A DNA stretch of 64,000 bases from Sabethes cyaneus. Taxonomy: Eukaryota; Arthropoda; Insecta; Diptera; Culicidae. Both the position numbers and the translations under genes were made by a program. The number at the start of each line of letters is the position of its first letter. The stretch's first letter is position 1. The DNA lies in contig NC_071354.1 of assembly GCF_943734655.1 (NCBI RefSeq), positions 79,173,822-79,237,821 of the forward strand. Reading direction: 5' to 3'. The notes beneath the pieces are model-generated. The model was not told the DNA's origin. It searched no databases and saw only the letters and a list, made by a program, of their open reading frames with translations. Below, piece by piece: positions 1 through 10,033 of the stretch.

Positions 1-19
1 CTCTGCAAACCTCGTTCGA

Positions 20-235
20 TCCTTTCCTCAAAGTGTGTCCGATCCACTTCTACCTACGTTCACGAATTTCTGTGGCTATCGGCCGTTGTTGACACCGACG
101 ATGGAGTTCCTCATTGGATATCCAGTTATCAGGCCACCAGGCACGAATGATGTATCGCAAGCACCGGTTAATGAATATTAATGAATGAATAGGATACGCG
201 CCCTCTCTACATTTCCCCGTTGTTGACCCTACCCT
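20..235 (-). pseudogene. LINE reverse-transcriptase C-terminal tail (remnant)
   Basis: The minus-strand translation contains INRCLRYIIRAWWP, then ISNEELHRR, then PIATEIRERR. This is the conserved region downstream of the reverse transcriptase in one group of non-LTR retrotransposons (usual form: WWP..ISNEELW..TGQ.PI..EI..RRW.WIGHTLR). Only this tail remains and there is no RT core here. The same family appears as a longer decayed copy at 32390-33910. The clade was not assigned. Confidence 0.65.
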
Positions 236-240
236 AGCAG

Positions 241-356
241 CACATATTTGGCACTTTAAGTTGCCGCAACTCATTTATGACTGAAATTAGTCATATATCG
301 CTTGCCATAACCGGTTTGTAACAACTGTGCTACTAGGGTAGAAACGCTACCGGTTA
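241..356. repeat. Dispersed repeat, copy 1
   Basis: This segment shares blocks such as GACTGAAATTAGTCATAT and CAAC.CTGCTA.TAG with 33310-33410 in the same order and orientation. In both places it abuts remnants of the same LINE family. No coding potential. It may be a small independent element or part of a LINE-associated repeat. Confidence 0.55.
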
Positions 357-477
357 TATTGTGGCTGTCCATAGACTACTAACTACGAACACATTATTAG
401 TGATTTCTTTCCGGGTCATTTTCGTCCATACATTTTTATGATGCGTTGTTGTTTTTAGCCGACCCCATGCCTCTTAT

Positions 478-703
478 ACACGCAATATAATCCACACGTC
501 TTTTTCACGTAAATTTCTCTACAAGGAGTTACGTGACTTTCAATTGATATTGAACATTATTGGGAAATACAATACCATCTATCTGATTTCCACATAAATG
601 CATGCAAACTACGCTGAATTCATGTAAATAGTACGGGAAAAGTTGTATGGAAAATATTCACATAACTTTTCCCGTAATTTCGACGACAAATTATTTTGAG
701 TGT
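478..703 (-). mobile_element. MITE copy 1 (ACACTCAAAATAATTT-type ends)
   Basis: The right end, read on the minus strand, is ACACTCAAAATAA. The left end is ACACGCAATATAATCC. These form imperfect terminal inverted repeats. The body matches 2099-2341 in inverse orientation along nearly its full length, including the blocks CGGGAAAAGTTA, GGAAAATATTCACATAAC and TAAATTTCTCTACA.GGAGTTA. No open frame. This is a non-autonomous DNA element. Target-site duplications are not clear. Confidence 0.7.
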
Positions 704-2098
704 AGTCCACTTGGTTCATGGACGGCCCCATACGAAGTACTTTATACTGATATTGATGTTTATTGTTTATAAACATGCTAATGTTCATTGTTTAGATAGT
801 TACCTTAACCTTATGTTTTCGGCACAATGTCACCCCCTAGAACGGGCGATATTGTACCAAAGTTCATGTCCTTCAGAAAAATTAGGTTTCATTGTAACTA
901 AACCATCTCTGTGGTAGTTGTTAATTGAAAAACTTAGTACATATTGACTGGTTTTAAATCAACTTAATTGCTAATTTTTTTGTTTACTGAGCTAAAAAAC
1001 ATATGCATTTTTGGCACGGTCACGGTGATGGGATGACAGTAGTTCAGAAATAGCAATTAGGAATATTTAGCATTATTAATTTGTAGATTTAAGAAGATTT
1101 CCACTAGTATTTAATGAAATTTTGAGCAGGTTAATCAATTTCAAAACTGTCAGGCCTCTAGGTAGGATGTTTACTTTCTACATGTATTTGTATTCACTCC
1201 ACCGTCATTTACATTCTGTCAGCCTGACATAATGTCCATCAACGCTTCGCATCAAGCAGTATTCGCGACTACGATGATAAGGTGCTGCCACCTGGATAAG
1301 TTTAGTATGTGCGTGAAGCAAGGATAGGAATCTGTTAAAGAGTGCTAGAAACAGAGAGAGAGTTTGAACCATTCTTCACGCACACGCACACTCACACCAC
1401 AGACAAACAGACGAGACACTCGCGATAATTCCATCGACCAATCAAAAACCACTCATTTTTCAAAAAAGCATGTTTCGCAACATGGCTACACCGCGGCGCG
1501 CGAGTGTTGCTTTGAGTTTTCAGTATAAAACCATTCAAATGTACAAAACCCTACAGCATAAAACCCTGCAAATGCAAGCTACTCCGCAACATGCATAACA
1601 GAGGGTGCTAGTGTGCAAACAAAATGTGCAGGACGATGGTTTTTAAAGGATTTTCTGTCATGTCATGTCAGTTCGTCAGTGCTCACACTGAGCACTTTCG
1701 TGAGAGTAAAAGAGATCGCGTAGCTTCGTAGTCGCGAATGGCGCGACCGACGAATTTACCTCATGGGCTAACATAGAGTTTTGCACGGCCGAACATAACC
1801 TTACTTCTTTGACGACTATCGTTGGTTTGTTTACATGGACTTAGAATATGAGTTAAAATGATGAAAGTGAATATTGTTAAAGGCAGGCCGGAAAAATACA
1901 AAAACTACTATTCCACGTAGTTCAGAGCCCGACACTGCTGCAAAATGCGCTTTTCAGTCGTTTTACTCGAATTTATGTAAGTCACGTTTGTAAAGTTTGA
2001 CTAACAGATAGTAAACAAACCACGGATGGATGTCAAATGGATGAATCGCGTTCATTCATGACGTAAACGTGCAAAACCTTATTGATTGGTTTGGGATG
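704..2098. other. No gene; DNA between two opposed MITE copies
   Basis: AT-rich sequence with only short random open frames and a short CA-rich stretch near 1378-1410. Because the flanking MITE copies are inverted to each other, the whole 478-2341 block could alternatively be one ~1.86 kb foldback element with ~230 bp terminal repeats. Confidence 0.5.
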
Positions 2099-2341
2099 CA
2101 TTCAAAATAATTTTCACGTCAAAATTACGGAAAAAGTTATGTGAATATTTTCCATCTAACTTTTCCCGTACTATTTACGCGAATTCCACGTAGTTTGCAT
2201 TAGTGTGCGTGCATTTACGTGGAAATCACATAGATGTTACTGTATTTTCCAATAATGTTCAACTGAAAGTCATGTAACTCCCTGTAGAGAAATTTACGTG
2301 ATTTTTCAAGTGGAAAATACGTGTGGATTATTTTACGTGTA
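2099..2341 (+). mobile_element. MITE copy 2 (inverted relative to copy 1)
   Basis: It begins ATTCAAAATAATTTTCACGTC-like and ends GGATTATTTTACGTGT. The two ends are imperfect inverted repeats of each other. Nearly the whole length aligns to the reverse complement of 478-703. No coding capacity. Confidence 0.7.
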
Positions 2342-3237
2342 GAGTTCCCATCCGCAACATGTGGATTTGGAATAACAAGTACCCAAATTTATACTATATG
2401 ACAGCAACCATACAGATATTGATGCCATTTCTTTGTTTTAAATTTGTCATTGAGTACCACGTGCCACCATAACCACTCATTTTCATGGATATAAAGTAAA
2501 GTCATTTAAGATGTACAATCACTTCTTCATGTCTACGATTAGGTTTCATGATTATGATCGATTATACTCGATAATAACACTGCGATTGTAACCTTCCCAT
2601 AGAGAAATAATTGTCTTACCGGAAAGTATTATGTAACTCGTGCCTTTCTATATTTTTATCTCAAATTATGATGATGTTGAAAATAACAACCGTAATTCTT
2701 AATCACGGCTTGTCCCAAAAGATGCACAACGCTTGGGTGTCATAAAAACAAATGCCACTTTTTATAGACAACTCGGAACCAAGCAATTGTTTTCATTCTC
2801 CGGTGGAATCTGACCAAATTTAACGAGCACGAAACTGGTCGGTTGTTCGTCTGGCTGGTTGCTAGCAAATTATCACGACGACGACGTCCACCGCAAAGGA
2901 AGAACACAGTTATTAAATCACTAACATTCACTGATTACATTTAGTCACATGCAGCTAGCTCTGTTCCGATCCCTCTGCTGTGCCGCACATTACCATAAAA
3001 CACGGTTCTTCCGTTCCGTTCCGACCGAGCGACCGAATTCGCTCACAAAGGCCGCCCAAATTGGGTCAGTCCTGCTCGGGTCCAGGTTTGTTCAGCAGAA
3101 AATTGCTGCTCCTGCAGCAGCAGCCTGCAGGGCGTTGTCATCTTTGAGGCTTCTTCTTCAGAATGAGCGCTCCTCCCGGATGGTAATCGGTTGGTAGCTT
3201 CTAGGTAGGTAAATTTTCGCTTGAGTGGTGTGGTACG
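2342..3237. other. No gene recognised (left flank of R1-like element)
   Basis: Unique-looking AT-rich DNA with a short CAG/GCA-rich run near 3112-3130. Small open frames on both strands overlap one another and match nothing I recognise. Confidence 0.4.
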
Positions 3238-3252
3238 TGGCACTGACTAACT
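3238..3252. repeat. Target-site duplication of R1-like LINE (3' side)
   Basis: TGGCACTGACTAACT occurs here and again at 8881-8895, exactly flanking the LINE. The final T is ambiguous because it merges with the element's poly(A) (T-run on this strand). A 15-bp duplication with no mismatch indicates target-primed insertion that is fairly recent. Confidence 0.9.
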
Positions 3253-3527
3253 TTTTTTTTTTTGTATTGTTTATGCAGGGAGAAAATCTTCATAGACAGC
3301 ACCTTCGCGGTGCCGAATAGGATTCACATGGTGCCAACATGCGCCTACCTACTAAAAACTCTCCTGCTGCCCGTTCCTGAACCCCTCCCGGAACTACCGT
3401 TAGGTTTTACTTCAGGAGGGAGGACGTGCCGAAGCACTCCGACTTGTCCGTTGCGTGTGTGGGTCCACACAACACCCTTGCCATTTCATACCGCCACTAC
3501 CCTTCACCTAGGGCCTGGGCTGCCCAA

Positions 3528-6512
3528 TCAGCCCGTTACTGACCCTAGCAAGCTATGTCGGCCCTGTCGTTGCAAACGTTCTAGCCGTTGCAACTCCGTT
3601 ATCACCGCGGTTACCGCCCTATCGACGGCACCCCATGCACGCTGCTCAGCGCACATTCTCTGCACGATGTTGTCGGCGTTGGTGTCTTCTCCAACGACCT
3701 CAAGCATCACCTGCCGAGTGGACGTAAACCGCGGGCAGTGAAAGATCACATGCTCCGCCGTTTCCTCGGCTACCGTGCAAATGGGGCAAAAGGGTGAATC
3801 TGCCCGCCCGCGCGTATGTAGATACTTCTTAAAGCATCCATGACCCGACAGGAACTGGGTAAGGAAAAAGTTTACCTCACCATGACCTCTGCCGATCCAG
3901 GACGATATGTTCTGGATCAGCCTATGGGTCCACCTACCATGGTCGGTGCGATCCCATTCCGCCTGCCAACTCCTAATAGAGTCCAGCCTAACTCTGTCCC
4001 TAGCGCCCCTGACGTTCCTCTGCCTATGGCACTCGATATCCTCACCTAGGAGTATGCATATTGGAATCATGGCTGCAATAACCCCAATCGCATCCAACGA
4101 TATGGTACGGTAGCCGCACGCAACGCGCAATGCTAACAGCCTGAACACCTTGTTCAGGCATGCCTGATTGCGCTTACTCTCCAAAGCCGGGGCCCACGCC
4201 GGTGCACCGTATCGTAGCACCGACATGGCAACGCTGGCCATCAGGCGTCTCTTACTGCTGCTAGGACCGTAGCCGTTCGGCATGATCTTAGACAGAGCAG
4301 TGACCGCCGTTGACGCTTTACCACAAGCATAATCCACATGACTGGTGAAGTTCAGCCTGTTGTCTGTCATGACACCCAGGTACTTCACACTTCGTTTGGA
4401 GACAATCACCTGTCCCCCCACGATTATTTTTGCCTCTATGGCCGACTTTCGGTTGCTGACCATCACAGCTTCCGTCTTATGGTGGGCCAATCGCAGATTG
4501 ACGCCCGCCATCCAACCCTCTATTATGCTTATGGCGTCTGATGCCAGCATTTCCACCTCTTCTAGAAACTCGCCTACCACCGTAAGGACGATATCATCGG
4601 CGAAGCCAGTAATATCGACCCCAGTGGGTAGTTCAAGCCTCAGCACCCCATCGTACATGGCATTCCAAAGCGTGGGGCCGAGAATCGAACCCTGTGGAAC
4701 ACCCGCTGTCACTTTGTACCTCTTCGCCCCATCCGCCGTGTCGTACACTAGCGTCCGGTTCTCGAAGTAACTCTTAAGCAACCTGCATAGATGATCCGGT
4801 ACCCTCATCCTATGCAGCGCTAACGCAATTGCACCCCAGTTAGCGCTGTTAAAGGCGTTTTTGACATCGATTGTGACTATAGCACAATACCTGTCGCCTC
4901 GCCTTTTCCGTTTCATAGGCTTCTCGGCCCTCTCCACTACGGACTTTATGGCATCTACAGTGGACTTCCCCTTACGGAAGCCAAACTGCGTGTTTGCCAG
5001 TCCGACATCACTTTCCACTACAGGCGTCAGCCTGTTTAGGATTACCCGCTCTAGCAATTTGCCTAGCGTGTCCAATAGGCAAATTGGCCTGTACGACGAG
5101 GGATCACCAGGCGGTTTCCCCGGCTTTGGCAGCAGTACCAATCTTTGGACTTTCCATTTGTCTGGAAATTCGCATACCTCTAGGCAACTCTGAAGCGTCT
5201 CTCTAAACATATCGGGATACGCTTGGATCGCCGCTTTGAGTGCCTCGTTCGGAATCCCGTCAGGACCGGGCGCTTTCTTCGATTTCAAACCCCTGGCAAT
5301 TACGATGAGTTCCTCATTCGTGACCGGAGTGAGGACATCATTCGATTGACCGTACGGGGTCGGAGGCCACCAGACTGGATCGTGTTGCGGAAAGAGCCCT
5401 TCCACGATGACTTTCAGCTTTTGGGGGCAGGTTTCCTGCGGCGCAGATGTACCCTTCATCTTTTTCATTACCACCTGGTATGCACCACCCCAGGGGTTTG
5501 AATCCGCATCGCGACATAGCTCCTGGAAACAGGATTTCTTGCTACGCCTAACCTCTTTCTTAAGCGCCGACCTTGCCGCTCTAAGATCAACTCCCCGAGC
5601 TTCAGCATCTGCATCGGTCCGGGCCCTCTGCGCTAGCCTTCTCGCTCTGTGGCACCTGGAACGGAGCTGGGCAATGGTATCACTCCACCAGTATACCGAG
5701 CGACGACCGTTCATTGGCTGCCCCGTCCTAGGCATAGTGGTATCACATGCCCGTACTAGGACGTTGGTCAGCTCACGAGCACTCAGGTTCGAGCGGGTGC
5801 TCTCTGCACTGAGTGCTTCAACGAACAGGTCTTTGTCGAAGGCCTTCACTTTCCACCTCCTCCCTGTCGACTTCGCCCCGCGTGGCCGTAGCGCCCGTCT
5901 TTCAATCGTGTACCGTATAGCTTGGTGGTCACTATGCGTGTACTCATCTGACACCCTCCAGCCCATGTTGTCAAGCAACGTTGGGCTGCAGAAGGTGATG
6001 TCGATGATCGATTGTTGTACCCCCCTACAAAAGGTACTGACGGATCCCACGTTAGCCAGACTTACATCTAGCTTGGACAGAGCTTCCAGCAAGCTTTGTC
6101 CCCTCGGAGTAGTGCACCTGCTACCCCATTCGACAGCCCAAGCATTGAAGTCTCCTCCAATGACAACGGGCTTGCGGCCCGTGAGTTCGTCGGTGAGCAC
6201 GTCCAGCATCCGGTCAAACTGCTCCGGCGACCACCTAGGTGGAGCGTAGCAGCTACAGATGCAGACGCCATCGACCACCGCGATCACGAACCCCTCTTGG
6301 TCGGACGACACCACCTCCTGGATCGGGTATCTACCCATCACGGCGATCGCTGCCATCCGACCCTTATCGATAACCCAGTTAGCGCCTCCACGGGGGACCC
6401 GGTAGGGATCCGCGATAATGGCAATATCGCACCCCGTCTCGGCTGCCGTTTGCCAAAGCAACTCCTGTGCCGTTTCACAGTGGTTTAGGTTAATCTGTAT
6501 AACCTGCACCAT
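3528..6512 (-). CDS. R1-like LINE ORF2: endonuclease / reverse transcriptase
   Basis: A 994-residue open frame, the usual size for R1-clade ORF2. Residues 1 to about 205 are an APE-like endonuclease, with GGDFNAW at 119-125, IDITFCS at 170-176 and the SDH motif near 194-196. The reverse transcriptase spans about 400-730: KAPGPDGIPNEAL (413-425), YRPICLLDTLGKLLERVI (474-491), QFGFRKGKSTVDAI (509-522), catalytic IDVKNAFN (548-555), GVPQGSILGP (604-613) and the FADD active site (638-641). A C-terminal zinc knuckle has C909, C912, H921 and C926. It nicks target DNA and copies the element RNA onto the chromosome. The start ATG overlaps the ORF1 stop codon by one base (TAATG), suggesting translation by termination-reinitiation. 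No frameshift or stop interrupts it. Expression was not assessed. Confidence 0.93.
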   Translation of the reverse strand: MVQVIQINLNHCETAQELLWQTAAETGCDIAIIADPYRVPRGGANWVIDKGRMAAIAVMGRYPIQEVVSSDQEGFVIAVVDGVCICSCYAPPRWSPEQFDRMLDVLTDELTGRKPVVIGGDFNAWAVEWGSRCTTPRGQSLLEALSKLDVSLANVGSVSTFCRGVQQSIIDITFCSPTLLDNMGWRVSDEYTHSDHQAIRYTIERRALRPRGAKSTGRRWKVKAFDKDLFVEALSAESTRSNLSARELTNVLVRACDTTMPRTGQPMNGRRSVYWWSDTIAQLRSRCHRARRLAQRARTDADAEARGVDLRAARSALKKEVRRSKKSCFQELCRDADSNPWGGAYQVVMKKMKGTSAPQETCPQKLKVIVEGLFPQHDPVWWPPTPYGQSNDVLTPVTNEELIVIARGLKSKKAPGPDGIPNEALKAAIQAYPDMFRETLQSCLEVCEFPDKWKVQRLVLLPKPGKPPGDPSSYRPICLLDTLGKLLERVILNRLTPVVESDVGLANTQFGFRKGKSTVDAIKSVVERAEKPMKRKRRGDRYCAIVTIDVKNAFNSANWGAIALALHRMRVPDHLCRLLKSYFENRTLVYDTADGAKRYKVTAGVPQGSILGPTLWNAMYDGVLRLELPTGVDITGFADDIVLTVVGEFLEEVEMLASDAISIIEGWMAGVNLRLAHHKTEAVMVSNRKSAIEAKIIVGGQVIVSKRSVKYLGVMTDNRLNFTSHVDYACGKASTAVTALSKIMPNGYGPSSSKRRLMASVAMSVLRYGAPAWAPALESKRNQACLNKVFRLLALRVACGYRTISLDAIGVIAAMIPICILLGEDIECHRQRNVRGARDRVRLDSIRSWQAEWDRTDHGRWTHRLIQNISSWIGRGHGEVNFFLTQFLSGHGCFKKYLHTRGRADSPFCPICTVAEETAEHVIFHCPRFTSTRQVMLEVVGEDTNADNIVQRMCAEQRAWGAVDRAVTAVITELQRLERLQRQGRHSLLGSVTG

Positions 6513-8044
6513 TATCGTTGCAAGGCGCGTCTATAAGCTGCACACAGTGGGCCGCCTGTGGCATGCTTATTTCCCTCTACGGCTGTGCAGAGCAAGCACC
6601 TGGGGGGTTTGCTACATCCCCTGGCGAAGTGGCCCTCTTCACCGCACCGCCTGCACAGCTTGGACCGATCGGGGGCCTTACACTTGGCCGCCCGATGGCC
6701 GAAGCCCATACACTTGAAACAGCGTTCTATGCGCCGTTTCGCCGTCAGTGTACATACTGACCATCCTACCTTAATCTTGCCAGGCGCCAACATCTTGTTG
6801 GCGATTGCCTCTGGCACGTTTAAGGTCGCGGTTTGCATATCTCCATATGCCTTCCGCAAGCGGATGTCTGCGGGTGCCACATCAACCTTAAGCTGATCCC
6901 GCAGAGCGTTACTCAGGTCAACTGTCGTCGTAATCTCGTCGAGGTTTTTACACTCGACCAGAACACGCTGCGACAGCGCCTTGACCTGGCCCGCTTCGCC
7001 CAGGGACTGCTCAACCAGTTTCTGGTAATTCGAACTCTGGACCGTTGGGTCCTTTCTAAGTTCGAAAAGCATATCCCCTGCCTGGGTTCGGCGGGTCTTT
7101 ACAACGTTGGCCCCAAGCTCCTGCAACTTGGGGTCCACACGAACCTTTCGCAGTAGATCAGCATACGACAGCTTGCCTGTCAGCTTCACTACTAAGGCGT
7201 CGCCCTTATGGACGCGCCTTGGCTTTGGCTTTGCAGCCGCAGCCTCGCTCGGTTTCGGCCTTGGCGGTTTAGGCGGTTTACGCCTAACCACCTGCCAATC
7301 CTCTTCCCCGGTCCCGGAAGCACCATCCGGGACCGCCTCCGCACGTTCGCTGGTAGAGGCGCGAGCCGAAGTCCGCTGCCTCTTGGCCACCAGCGTTGGT
7401 CCATGGTCGGGCGTAGCCGCCTTGCGCTTGGCAAGCGGCGTACGCGCCTGACTAGGCATGGCCACAGCCTTAGCGGCTATGACCTGAGCTTCGGCGATTT
7501 CGCATCGCTGCAGAAGCTCTTGCCTCTCCACCTCGGCAGCTATGACGGTAGAGCGGAGGCTCACCGCCAGCTTTTTAATGTCGAGGTGGACATTTGACCT
7601 AGAGTTGATGAACGAGTACAACTCGTCCACCAACTTTTTGGCTTCCTCCAGCTTGCTACTGGCTGGAGGAAGCCCGACTTCGCCCTCAGGAGGGTGCACC
7701 ATGCCCTCCGTTGACATTTGCCTACCGCTGTCGCTCGCCTTCTTGGCTGAGCTGGCAGCGATGGCCACCGGCGTTCTAACTGGGGTGTTAGTCCTAGGTG
7801 GTGTCAACTTCCTCTTCGGTATCGCTCCCGTTTTCGGGGGGCTTCCCTGTATGGGCTGTGCCCCCGACTTCGGCGGGCTTCCCTTCTTGGGTCGCGCCCC
7901 CGATAACGGGGGGCTACCTGTCTTTGCTGTTGGTGACCTAGCCAACTTACTACTTTTGGCAAAGATATCATCTTTGCCACTAGTAGCACCCGTATTCGAT
8001 CCCTCTTTGAAACTTAAAAATTTTTCCATTCGAAAGGGTCCCAA
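6512..8044 (-). CDS. R1-like LINE ORF1: gag-like nucleic-acid-binding protein
   Basis: A 510-residue open frame. The basic, Pro/Ser-rich N-terminus holds three 12-residue tandem repeats of the form GSPP.SGA.P.. at residues 43-78. A helical, charged region around 128-190 could be a coiled coil for self-assembly. Basic segments lie at about 200-280. The C-terminus carries two CX2CX4HX4C zinc knuckles (442-455 and 464-477) and a third, looser one (CX2CX7HX6C, about 483-501), the typical R1/Jockey/I gag arrangement. It should coat the element RNA and carry it to the nucleus. The stop codon TAA shares its last A with the ORF2 ATG. I used the first ATG of the open frame; an internal start at M6 is possible. 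Confidence 0.9.
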   Translation of the reverse strand: MGPFRMEKFLSFKEGSNTGATSGKDDIFAKSSKLARSPTAKTGSPPLSGARPKKGSPPKSGAQPIQGSPPKTGAIPKRKLTPPRTNTPVRTPVAIAASSAKKASDSGRQMSTEGMVHPPEGEVGLPPASSKLEEAKKLVDELYSFINSRSNVHLDIKKLAVSLRSTVIAAEVERQELLQRCEIAEAQVIAAKAVAMPSQARTPLAKRKAATPDHGPTLVAKRQRTSARASTSERAEAVPDGASGTGEEDWQVVRRKPPKPPRPKPSEAAAAKPKPRRVHKGDALVVKLTGKLSYADLLRKVRVDPKLQELGANVVKTRRTQAGDMLFELRKDPTVQSSNYQKLVEQSLGEAGQVKALSQRVLVECKNLDEITTTVDLSNALRDQLKVDVAPADIRLRKAYGDMQTATLNVPEAIANKMLAPGKIKVGWSVCTLTAKRRIERCFKCMGFGHRAAKCKAPDRSKLCRRCGEEGHFARGCSKPPRCLLCTAVEGNKHATGGPLCAAYRRALQR

Positions 8045-8518
8045 CTCTAGGCCGCTATCTCCACTCGTAATTGTGTAGTCGCCTTAACGATCCCATGGTG
8101 ATCTATGCAAGCAGGGAGGCCATGGCTAGGGACACTCCCCCCTACCCTTCATGGGGGCAGGGATGTCAGCATCCGATCGGCGTTAGTCAGGAATGTATCA
8201 TCTGAGCCTACACCACCGCACTTTGACGTGAGTGACGAGCTTTGAACGTACCTAGAGACCAGCCACGGTTTTAACGGGACGGAAGGCAGCTGTACCATTA
8301 GCCTACTCGCCGTTTCGGGAAGGTATCACCCTTCCTTACATAAGGTAGTAGAATAGCACAGCCGTCAGCCCTGTAGCGCCAAATCCAAACGTTTATTCCC
8401 GCCCGTCCAGTACACCGTAATTAGGATCTTCCTGGAACCGATCCTAATGTGCCCATGGCACTCCTGACCTGGCTTTTTTGCTTAAAGTCCTGAGCTCTAA
8501 CAGGACGCTACTACGTCC

Positions 8519-8657
8519 GTAGCTGGCTTATAGGAATTGAGCTCCGCTCGCCTCTTTACACCACTGCGCCACGCTAACCGCAAACACTACGGCGCCCGCA
8601 GCTGGCTTATAGGAGTTGAGCCCCGCTCGCCTCTTTACACCACTACGCCACGCTACC
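8519..8657 (-). repeat. 79-bp tandem duplication in the LINE 5' UTR
   Basis: Two units of about 58 bp, starting at 8521 and 8600 (period 79 bp), share AGCTGGCTTATAGGA and CGCTCGCCTCTTTACACCAC with a few substitutions. They lie in the leader upstream of ORF1. Repeated leader blocks are common in LINEs with internal promoters, so a promoter role is possible but not shown. Confidence 0.8.
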
Positions 8658-8880
8658 CTCAGGCACAAAGTGCCCCCCTTTCCCTGTTAGCACACAACTG
8701 AGGGTGCAACCAAAGACTGGTATTTGGTAGACCCTAGGCCCAGTTGCGTCCCGGCCGGTACCGCGTGGAGGTAGGGATAAGAGTTCCCGCTCCCATCGTA
8801 ATGGCTATTCGGAGTCGCGCAAAGTCGAATGCGACTTTGTTCGGCGCCTTAACCTCGCTGAGTTAGGGCCTTAACCGGCC

Positions 8881-8895
8881 TGGCACTGACTAACT
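8881..8895. repeat. Target-site duplication of R1-like LINE (5' side)
   Basis: TGGCACTGACTAACT, identical to 3238-3252, immediately follows the LINE 5' end. Confidence 0.9.
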
Positions 8896-10033
8896 AGCTA
8901 AAGCCCAACGTACGACAGATGGCGGCTCTGTTGATAATCTACACTTGGGCTACTGTTTGCATAATCAGGAACACCGCCAATCAAAACGTAATAAATTATG
9001 GCAAGAAACTGGACAGAAAAAATCATGTTTTTGGACCGTTTATTACCGATTATTATTGGATCAAACCTGCAAATTTAATGTTAAATTGTTTTCAAGAACA
9101 ACGACAGGTGAACATCGTAAATTATCTTAATAAAAATATAGACGTAGCTGAAAACTAAAAACTAAATATTTTTGCATATTGAATAAGTGGTAGTGCGTTA
9201 AGTATTTTATATTTAGTGGCTTGGTAGTGAAATATTCTAACGACGCAATAAATCTAGTTGATAGCTATCACTAACTAATATCGAGTCATAAAGTACCCGG
9301 AGGTGGCACATTTCTCAATTTGAGTTATATCTTCGTTAATACATGATTTATCGACTAGACTCCTTTTTAATGGGTTCCATATCTTGTCGAATGATTCCAT
9401 GTCTGCCTATATATATTCGAATACTATTCCTGTGGAATATTTTTTTCGCTTCACCTTTCTCCAATAAGGCTGAATCACTCACTCATAGTTATATCCTTAT
9501 ATCAAAACATTTATAAACTCGAAACAAATATTTCTGCCTGGATTCTTAATAATACTTCATCCTCCCCTTGGGTTACAAAAGTTTTGCATACATTAAGCGT
9601 TTTTCCAAACAATAGTGCCCCTTTAGTCATTATAACACTCCTTTCATTTATTTCTTGCATTTAAATGAACATGGCAATGAGCCGTTTTCTGCTCAGGTCT
9701 TGTTTAATTCGCCTTCAACCCAAATGTTTCAAAACAAATTTTCGTACGTAAAATTTAGTTTTCTTAATTCAACATTAAAACAAACATTATTTTTTCTTTT
9801 CATTTCAGGTGAGTTATGGATTGCAGCTTCCCAGATTCCGCTGAAGTGTGAAAATCGGAATGTAACATAACTTGAAACTCGGTAAGACCTCGGTAAGAGG
9901 TAAGTGTTTTATAATTCGCAGTCCACCCCGACGAATGTGGATTGCATTATCACAATGCGGTTCGTGTACCCGACCGCGACGAGCCACAAAATGCTTCACG
10001 GCGATAATACAACCGAATGACGAAAGATCGGTA
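8896..10033. other. No gene recognised
   Basis: AT-rich DNA. Small open frames near 8919-9158 and 9655-9870 have no recognisable domain and no splice context that links them to a gene. Confidence 0.4.

Larger units (their letters stand above)
3252..8880 (-). mobile_element. Near full-length R1-like non-LTR retrotransposon
   Basis: A 5.6 kb LINE lying on the minus strand. From its 5' end it has a ~835 nt untranslated leader with a tandem duplication (8519-8657), ORF1 (gag-like, 8044-6512), ORF2 (endonuclease-RT, 6512-3528), a ~275 nt 3' UTR and a 12-nt poly(A) seen as T's at 3252-3263. It is bounded by a perfect 15-bp target-site duplication. The two-ORF layout, three CCHC knuckles in ORF1, APE endonuclease, RT without RNase H and a C-terminal CCHC fit the R1 clade. 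R1 itself inserts in 28S rDNA, but this copy sits in ordinary DNA near or within the kcc locus. Both ORFs are open, so the copy may be coding-competent. Whether the 5' end is complete cannot be judged from one copy. Confidence 0.88.

Noticed and set aside
5407..6249. 280-residue + strand open frame
   Set aside because: Antisense shadow of the R1-like ORF2; no domain of its own.
8919..9158. 79-codon frame right of the R1-like element
   Set aside because: No motif, no splice context, AT-rich composition; most likely chance.
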